40,238 nucleotides of DNA, from the NCBI RefSeq assembly GCF_018853445.1, contig NZ_JABELD010000035.1, positions 1-40,238 of the forward strand, given 5' to 3'. The DNA is from Acidithiobacillus concretivorus. GTDB taxonomy: Bacteria; Pseudomonadota; Gammaproteobacteria; Acidithiobacillales; Acidithiobacillaceae. Shown piece after piece: positions 35,094 through 40,238 of the stretch. The stretch's first letter is position 1, and each line of letters begins with the position of its first letter. The notes beneath the pieces are model-generated. The model ran no database searches. It was not told where the DNA came from and saw only the letters and a list, made by a program, of their open reading frames with translations. Both the position numbers and the translations under genes were made by a program.

Positions 35094-35654
35094 ATGACGA
35101 ATTTCTCTTCACTTAAAAATCATCTGCTCATTGCCATGCCAGCGCTGCATGACGGTATTTTTGACCGAACGGTGATTGTGGTTTGCGAGCATAGTCCCGA
35201 CGGTGCCATGGGTGTAGTCATCAATCGTCTTGTGGATATCAATATGTCCGAAGCTCTCAAGGCCGTAGATATCCAGCCTTCCGAAGAAATGATTCATCGC
35301 CCGGTGTATTGGGGGGGGCCGGTGCAGCCGCAACACGGCTTTATTTTGCATTCGCCCAAGGGTGAATGGCTTTCCAGTCTGGAGCTGAACGAAGACCTGG
35401 CATTAACCAGCTCTCCCGATATTTTGCAAGCCATCTCCCAGCATGAGGAACCCCAGCGTTATCTGTTGGCTTTGGGATATGCCGGTTGGGGCGCACAGCA
35501 ACTGGAAGAAGAGCTGAAAGAAAATTCCTGGTTGCACGGTCCGCTGGATATGCAGGTCATGTTTGAGTTGCCCGCCAGTGAACGCTGGCAGGCCGCCGCG
35601 CGCTCGCTCGGGGTAGATATGCGTCTGCTCAGCGGGGCTGCGGGCCATGCCTGA
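35094..35654 (+). CDS. yqgE: YqgE/AlgH family protein
   Basis: 186 residues, matching E. coli YqgE (187). LKNHLLIAMPALHDGIFDRTVIVVCEH, GAMGVVINR, YWGGPVQPQHGFILH, and YLLALGYAGWGAQQLEEE are family blocks. Its function is not established. ATG 35094 agrees with the family N-terminus; two ATGs 9 and 12 nt upstream are possible. It pairs with ruvX, overlapping it by 8 nt, which is the conserved yqgE-yqgF order in gamma-proteobacteria. Confidence 0.93.
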   Translation: MTNFSSLKNHLLIAMPALHDGIFDRTVIVVCEHSPDGAMGVVINRLVDINMSEALKAVDIQPSEEMIHRPVYWGGPVQPQHGFILHSPKGEWLSSLELNEDLALTSSPDILQAISQHEEPQRYLLALGYAGWGAQQLEEELKENSWLHGPLDMQVMFELPASERWQAAARSLGVDMRLLSGAAGHA

Positions 35655-36078
35655 GGGCTCCGGGCCGCTTCTGGGGATTGATTTTGGGGAACGACGAATT
35701 GGTATTGCCGTATTGGGCGAATCCGGATGGGTGCCGCAGGGTGTAGCGACCCTGCGCAATGGCGAGAGCGGCCCAGATTGGGAGAGCCTTGCACGCCTCC
35801 TCAAGGACTGGCAACCGCGCGCGGTAGTTATGGGTTTGCCCCTGAACATGGACGGTAGTGAAGGCTTGATGGTGCGCCGGGCACGCAATTTTGCCAAGAG
35901 TCTGCAGCGCCGTTTCCCCCTGCCGGTGCATTGGGTGGACGAACGCCTCAGTAGCCACGCCGCCGAATGTATGCTGAAAGAGCGGGCGCTTTCGGCAAAA
36001 CAGCGCGCCGAGCTTTTGGATCAGGCCGCTGCCTGTGAAATTCTCCAGACTTTTCAGGATGTCGGAGCCATGCAATGA
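35647..36078 (+). CDS. ruvX: Putative Holliday junction resolvase / 16S rRNA processing nuclease
   Basis: 143 residues, YqgF/RuvX family with RNase H-like fold. Catalytic acids are in LLGIDFGERRIGIAV, WVDERLSS and DQAAACEIL; GLPLNMDGSEG is a further hallmark. In E. coli the protein acts on the pre-16S 5' end and has been called a resolvase. Its stop overlaps the pyrR ATG (ATGA), tying it to the pyrimidine genes. Confidence 0.93.
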   Translation: MPEGSGPLLGIDFGERRIGIAVLGESGWVPQGVATLRNGESGPDWESLARLLKDWQPRAVVMGLPLNMDGSEGLMVRRARNFAKSLQRRFPLPVHWVDERLSSHAAECMLKERALSAKQRAELLDQAAACEILQTFQDVGAMQ

Positions 36079-36584
36079 ATGCAGACTGGGATGTAACAAC
36101 ACTGCTGGAAGGGATGGTTCGGGATTTGCGCCCGCATGTGGACCCGGAGCAGACCGCCATGATTGGTATATTTACGGGTGGTGTCTGGATAGCCCAGGCA
36201 CTGCATCGCGCTCTGGGGCTGAAAACGGCGCTGGGGCAGTTGGATATTTCTTTTTATCGGGATGATTTCAGTCAGATTGGTCTGCACCCGCAAGTCCGGG
36301 CATCGGATCTTCCCTTTGCTGTGGACGGCCGCTCCATCATTCTGGTGGATGACGTGCTTTATACGGGGCGTACCATCCGCGCCGCCATGAACGAAATATT
36401 TGATTATGGCCGACCGGCAAACATTCTCCTGGCCGTACTGGTAGATCGCGGTGGGCACGAAATTCCGGTGGCGGCCGACATTGCTGCCCTGCGCCTCAAC
36501 GCTGCGGCGGGTGGACAAATCAAACTCCGGGGTCCTGATCCGCTGCGACTGGAATTGCTGACATCGCCAAGGACGGCTTCATGA
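36075..36584 (+). CDS. pyrR: PyrR-type bifunctional regulator / uracil phosphoribosyltransferase
   Basis: 169 residues. The PRPP site is [18 protein letters not shown] (about 90-107). [27 protein letters not shown] match PyrR. In Bacillus it binds pyr mRNA and controls attenuation and also makes UMP from uracil. Here it lies directly before pyrB with an ATGA overlap, so there is no leader between them where a pyrR-controlled terminator could sit; regulation would need a site upstream of yqgE, or the protein is just an enzyme. Confidence 0.9.
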   Translation: MNADWDVTTLLEGMVRDLRPHVDPEQTAMIGIFTGGVWIAQALHRALGLKTALGQLDISFYRDDFSQIGLHPQVRASDLPFAVDGRSIILVDDVLYTGRTIRAAMNEIFDYGRPANILLAVLVDRGGHEIPVAADIAALRLNAAAGGQIKLRGPDPLRLELLTSPRTAS

Positions 36585-37579
36585 ACCTTTCCACTTTCCG
36601 TTTTGGTGATGCTAATCCTCAGTATGACGCCCAGGGTCGTCTCCGCCATCTGCTCAATACCGAAGGACTGCGTGAACCCGAAATGCTGCAGATTCTGGAT
36701 ACGGCCGAATCCTTTCTCAGCATCGCTCAGCGCAGCGTCAAAAAAACCCCGACGCTCCGGGGCAAAACCATCGTCAACCTTTTTTTTGAGAACAGCACGC
36801 GCACGCGTAGCACCTTTGAGCTGGCCGCCAAGCGCCTCTCTGCAGATGTTTTGAATATTGCGGTCAGTACTAGCAGTGCCAGTAAGGGCGAATCGCTGAT
36901 CGACACGGTGGATAATCTCATGGCCATGCAGGTGGATGGTTTTGTGATTCGCCATCCGGAAGCCGGTGCGGCGCATCTTATTGCCCGGCATCTGGGGGAT
37001 TCAGCGCTGGTGGTCAATGCCGGTGATGGCCAGCATGCCCATCCGACCCAGGCCTTGCTGGACGTATTCACGATTCGGCGTCTGGCTGGACCCATTGAAG
37101 ACCGGGTCGTGGCTATTGTTGGTGATGTCCTGCATTCGCGGGTGGCGCGTTCCCAGATTCATGCTTTGTCGATTCTCGGATGCCCGGAAATCCGGGTCAT
37201 CGGGCCGCAAACTCTGGTCCCCAAAGAACTCTCCGCGCTGGGGGTGCATGTGTACCACGACCTGCAGGCGGGATTACGGGGCGCCGACGTCATTTGTGCC
37301 CTGCGCCTGCAGAAAGAACGCATGGAATCTCATCGTCTGCCCAGTCTGGATGAATTTCATCGCCGCTTTGGCCTGACGCCGGAGCGTTTACAGTGGGCGC
37401 AGCCTGATGCTTTGGTCCTGCATCCGGGGCCCATGAATCGCGGCGTGGAAATAGCTTCGGAAGTGGCGGACGGCCATCAGGCTGTGATTTTGCAACAAGT
37501 TGCCCACGGCCTCGCCGTGCGTATGGCGGTATTGACGCTCCTGGCGGGTACGGCGGGCGGAGGCGAAAACCATGCATAG
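36581..37579 (+). CDS. pyrB: Aspartate carbamoyltransferase catalytic subunit
   Basis: 332 residues. Joins carbamoyl phosphate and aspartate. [19 protein letters not shown] is the carbamoyl-phosphate loop, with [24 protein letters not shown] and [11 protein letters not shown]. It overlaps pyrC' by 8 nt, the pattern of Pseudomonas pyrBC', where the catalytic chain forms a dodecamer with an inactive dihydroorotase-like chain. No pyrI regulatory gene is nearby. Confidence 0.95.
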   Translation: MNLSTFRFGDANPQYDAQGRLRHLLNTEGLREPEMLQILDTAESFLSIAQRSVKKTPTLRGKTIVNLFFENSTRTRSTFELAAKRLSADVLNIAVSTSSASKGESLIDTVDNLMAMQVDGFVIRHPEAGAAHLIARHLGDSALVVNAGDGQHAHPTQALLDVFTIRRLAGPIEDRVVAIVGDVLHSRVARSQIHALSILGCPEIRVIGPQTLVPKELSALGVHVYHDLQAGLRGADVICALRLQKERMESHRLPSLDEFHRRFGLTPERLQWAQPDALVLHPGPMNRGVEIASEVADGHQAVILQQVAHGLAVRMAVLTLLAGTAGGGENHA

Positions 37580-38846
37580 AATCATCCGCAATGTTCGCGT
37601 CATGGATCCCAGCGATGGTTTTGATGCGGTAACCGACCTGGCTATTAGCGCTGGAAAAATCACTATACGCGGTGCTGTTGCTGAGGATTTTCGGGCGGAA
37701 GAAATTCTGGATGGAACAGGCCTGGTAGCTTGCCCGGGGCTCATTGAAAGCAGTCTGCAGGCGCATAGTCCCGGCCATGGACGCGATGGCGATCTGGCCA
37801 GCGAGTTGCAGGCCGCAGTGGCGGGTGGCGTGACACAGGTTGTTTTGCGTCCGGATACTCAGCCCGTTGCCGATACCCCCGCCATCCTCCAGGAGCAGCA
37901 ACTGTTGGCTGAAAAGCTGGCTCTGGCGCGGGTGCAGGCCAGCGCTGCCCTGACAACGGGCTTGCAGGGGCAAGCATTAAGTGAAATGACAGCACTTTTG
38001 GACGCCGGGGCGCGGGTATTCAGTCAGGCCAAGCAGCCTATCCGTAGTGCCGCTCTGCTGCGTCTGGCCCTGAGCTACGCGGCAGATTTGGGGTTGCCGG
38101 TCATGCTCCACCCGGAAGACTCCGAACTGGCCGCCCATGGTGTGATGAATGAAAGCGGATTGAGCATACGGCTGGGCCTTCCAGGGCGCACGGCTGTGGC
38201 TGAACAGGTGGGTATTCAGCGGGATATAGCCATTGCGGCATTGAGCGGTTGTCCCCTATTTTTCCCGCATCTTAGTACGGGCGCAGCTATTGCAGCGGTA
38301 AAAGCCGCCCGGCAGCGCGGCGAGAAGGTGCACTGTGGAGTTAGCATCCATCATTTGCTGCTCAGTGAGCAGGACGTGGGATTTTTCAATGTCCATGCCA
38401 AGTTGTTACCACCGCTGCGCTCTTTGGCAGAACGGGATGCCCTGCGCCGGGCCGTAGCCGATGGCGATGTTACGGCCATCAGCAGTGATCATAGTCCCTG
38501 GGGGATAGACCGCGAGAGCATGACCTTTATCCAGGCCCCCTTCGGCATCAGTGCGGTGGAGTGGTTGTTGCCGCTGACTTTGCGTTTGGTGGACGATGGG
38601 TTGCTGAGTTTAATGGCTGCACTGCAATTGCTCAGCACCGGCCCTGCTCAGGCGCTGGGCTTGCCGGCGCCTTCCCTGCAAGTTGGCAGTGTGGCGGATT
38701 TGTGCCTGTTTGATCCGGAAGCGGTATTTACTGTCAACCCCGCATCCGGAGCCAGCCGGGGCCGCAATCTGCCCTATGCGCAATGGGATCTGCGTGGTCG
38801 GGTGCGTTATACCCTGGTGGACGGGCGGGTGGTGTTTCGGGCGTGA
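37572..38846 (+). CDS. pyrC': Inactive dihydroorotase-like subunit PyrC'
   Basis: 424 residues, amidohydrolase fold like type I dihydroorotase. The metal motif PGLIDxHxHLRxPG is present only as a shell: residues 55-68 read [14 protein letters not shown], so HxH is S61-L62-Q63. The carboxylate of the DDG block is also lost (VFSQAKQP). The later sites MLHPED, FPHLST and ISSDHSPW keep their residues. It cannot bind the usual metals, so it is probably the structural partner of PyrB. A working dihydroorotase must be elsewhere in the genome. Confidence 0.9.
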   Translation: MHRIIRNVRVMDPSDGFDAVTDLAISAGKITIRGAVAEDFRAEEILDGTGLVACPGLIESSLQAHSPGHGRDGDLASELQAAVAGGVTQVVLRPDTQPVADTPAILQEQQLLAEKLALARVQASAALTTGLQGQALSEMTALLDAGARVFSQAKQPIRSAALLRLALSYAADLGLPVMLHPEDSELAAHGVMNESGLSIRLGLPGRTAVAEQVGIQRDIAIAALSGCPLFFPHLSTGAAIAAVKAARQRGEKVHCGVSIHHLLLSEQDVGFFNVHAKLLPPLRSLAERDALRRAVADGDVTAISSDHSPWGIDRESMTFIQAPFGISAVEWLLPLTLRLVDDGLLSLMAALQLLSTGPAQALGLPAPSLQVGSVADLCLFDPEAVFTVNPASGASRGRNLPYAQWDLRGRVRYTLVDGRVVFRA

Positions 38847-38912
38847 GGATGTTTGTGCCAAAACCCCTAGCGGTCTAAGATGACTACCCGTAGTGCTCTT
38901 GTGGAAAGGGTC

Positions 38913-39191
38913 ATGAATATTAACGTCTCAGAATTCAAAGCTAACTGTTTGGAACTGATTGACGAAGTCGCTACAACGCACGAGCCTTTGGTCATCGGCA
39001 AGCGCGGCAAACCCTTGGTCAAATTGGTTCCTATCGTCGATGAAACGCCAAAAAGCATGTTTGGTTATATGAAGGGCACCGTCACGATCCATGGAGATAT
39101 CCTCGTCCCGCAGGACGAGTTGTGGTCTGCGGAAAGTGGCGATGAAGATGATCTTTACGCCGGCTTGCGACCCGGCGAAGGCAAAAAATGA
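38913..39191 (+). CDS. Phd/YefM-type antitoxin
   Basis: 92 residues. MNINVSEFKANCLELIDEV with ITK/VIGKRGKPLVKLVPI is the Phd/YefM DNA-binding fold (the second block is VIGKRGKPLVKLVPI), and the acidic tail is the toxin-binding part. ATG 38913 has GGAAAGGG before it and matches the family start; an ATG at 38880 gives a non-conserved extension. Its stop overlaps the ATG of the toxin remnant, as in intact type II modules. With the toxin cut off, it is an orphan antitoxin. Confidence 0.87.
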   Translation: MNINVSEFKANCLELIDEVATTHEPLVIGKRGKPLVKLVPIVDETPKSMFGYMKGTVTIHGDILVPQDELWSAESGDEDDLYAGLRPGEGKK

Positions 39192-39280
39192 GCGATGCTT
39201 TACTACTCGATACGCACGCCTGGGTCTGGTACGCAGAAGGCATCAACCTAAAAACAGCAGTTACCCCAGCTGAAAAATGA
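39188..39280 (+). pseudogene. Truncated PIN-domain (VapC-type) toxin
   Basis: ATG 39188 (ATGA overlap with the antitoxin) opens 30 codons beginning MSDALLLDTHAWVWYAEG, the classic N-terminus of a PIN ribonuclease with its first catalytic Asp. After about residue 20 the similarity ends and a stop follows at 39278. A normal toxin has about 130 residues. The rest has been displaced by the IS element. No active toxin can be made. Confidence 0.88.
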
Positions 39281-40238
39281 TTATCCATTTGATAGGATGA
39301 GGTTTTCCCGGCTAATGGAGGCTCACCCAATGGGTGAAGCAGAAAAACACCCGCAAAAAGCTATTCCGGAGGCGGTACAGGCCATGATCGTCGACACCTT
39401 TGGAGGTCGGGTTCAGGTGTCCTGGGACAAGGAATCTGCGGCAACGCCCTTTGGACAGTTGGTGTTTTTTGCCGAGTTTTTGAAAGTGAGGGTTTGTTCG
39501 ATGCGTGGGTGGAGGATTGCCCCTTGACCTACCTCAGCCCCAATGCGCCGCAGAAGCGCGATGTACTGTGGACCTTATGCCTCTCTATTCTGGCGGGTCA
39601 CCGCCGCTATGCCCACGTCACGGCGTTACGCAGTGATGGCGTGAGTCCCAACATTCTGGGCATGCGCAAGATCGTCAGTGAAGACGCCCTACGTCGGGCG
39701 CTGAGCAAAATTCCCGAAGCCGAAGGGACGGAATGGATGCGCAAACATTTGCTCAAAAGCGTGGTAGAGGCCTGCAAAACCCCCTGGATTCTCGATATCG
39801 ACACCACCATCAAGCCTCTGTTCGGGCATCAGGAAGGCGCGGAAGTGGGCTACAATCCGCATAAGCTCGGGCGTCCCTCCCATGCCTATCACGCCTACTG
39901 GATAGGCAATCTGCGCCTGCTGCTGGATGTGGAAGTCACGGCGGGGAATACCACCGCGTCCAATCATGCCCAGCCGGGCTTGAATCGCGTCCTGGATGCC
40001 CTGACTGCAGAACAGCGCCCCTATCTGGTCCGTGGCGACTGTGGCTTTGGCAATGACGCGGTGATTCGGGAAATGGAATCCCGGCAGCAGCGGTACCTGT
40101 TCAAATTGCGCCAGTCACCGCGTGTGAAGCGCCTACTACAGCGAGTTTTTACCCGCCGGGACTGGGTGGATGCCGGACAAGGCTGGGAAGGCCGTGAGGA
40201 TCGGATTCAACTGGCTGGATGGCAGCAGGATCGGCGGG
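39255..40238 (+). mobile_element. IS1380-like insertion sequence, left part
   Basis: The element begins somewhere between the toxin fragment (about 39245) and the transposase start (39330) and continues beyond the window. The start position is an estimate; I cannot define the inverted repeat without the right end. Confidence 0.7.
39330..40238 (+). pseudogene. IS1380-family transposase, frameshifted and partial
   Basis: ATG 39330 follows GGAGG (39317-39321). The first frame gives MGEAEKHPQK, then TPFGQLVFFAEF, and stops at 39527 in a non-conserved tail. Adding one T to the TTTTT at 39477-39481 restores a single frame that continues as ESEGLFDAWVEDCPLTY and stays open to the window end, with the DDE blocks LDIDTTIKPLFGHQEGAEVGYNPHKLGRP and VRGDCGFGNDAVI, then RYLFKLR. 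This is the IS1380 pattern. The site GAGTTTTTG is not a standard slippery heptamer, so loss of one T is more likely than programmed shifting. The 3' end is outside. Confidence 0.85.

Noticed and set aside
36581-38846. pyrC' as a normal dihydroorotase
   Set aside because: The HxH metal motif and the DDG acid are missing, so the ordinary product name would mislead.
39477-39483. Programmed -1 frameshift in the transposase
   Set aside because: GTTTTTG does not fit the X-XXY-YYZ rule, and no downstream stimulatory structure is evident; a lost base is simpler.

Overview
The window looks like chromosomal core DNA of a proteobacterium of the Acidithiobacillus type. Evidence: an E. coli-like complex I with fused NuoC and NuoD; a glutamate-cysteine ligase of the family first defined in Acidithiobacillus ferrooxidans; an overlapping pyrB-pyrC' pair as in gamma-proteobacteria; and moderate GC. 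The genus is an inference. The protein families are mostly clear from motifs.

Layout. 1-162: end of a ribosomal RNA operon (5S rRNA and terminator). 181-3957: small mixed genes (YhiN-like flavoprotein, nitroreductase, DUF2892 membrane protein, Bcr/CflA efflux pump, one unknown). 4108-17572: a complete nuoABCDEFGHIJKLMN operon, with almost every junction overlapping. 17674-18502: rplM-rpsI. 18573-19607: argC. 19645-22287: a decayed EAL gene followed by an intact membrane GGDEF cyclase. 22488-25279: four envelope genes (Pro/Tyr-rich exported protein, glycine-zipper lipoprotein, BBP2-like porin, OmpA-like lipoprotein). 25490-30472: pyruvate dehydrogenase as E1alpha, E1beta and a 991-residue E2-E3 fusion. 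30477-31437: PsiE-like protein and erpA. 31612-35026: citrate synthase, gshA, gshB. 35094-38846: yqgE-ruvX-pyrR-pyrB-pyrC', overlapping. 38913-40238: a Phd-type antitoxin whose PIN toxin is cut off after 30 codons, next to a frameshifted IS1380-like transposase that runs out of the window.

Functionally, pyruvate dehydrogenase, citrate synthase and complex I form a carbon-to-NADH and quinone set; ErpA would help load Fe-S clusters; GshA and GshB make glutathione; the pyr genes start pyrimidine synthesis.

No clearly new defence or mobile system is visible. The most interesting signal is inside a familiar machine: three proton-path residues of complex I, normally conserved in NuoK, NuoM and NuoN, are replaced (E72 to A71, K265 to T244, K217 to E203; E. 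coli numbering first), and the FMN-loop Arg of NuoF is Cys. Other points are the E2-E3 fusion with a recently duplicated lipoyl domain, a dihydroorotase paralogue without its metal site, an OmpA-like lipoprotein without its peptidoglycan-binding Asp, and two genes (argC and the Bcr/CflA pump) placed so close behind hairpins that they must be transcribed through them.
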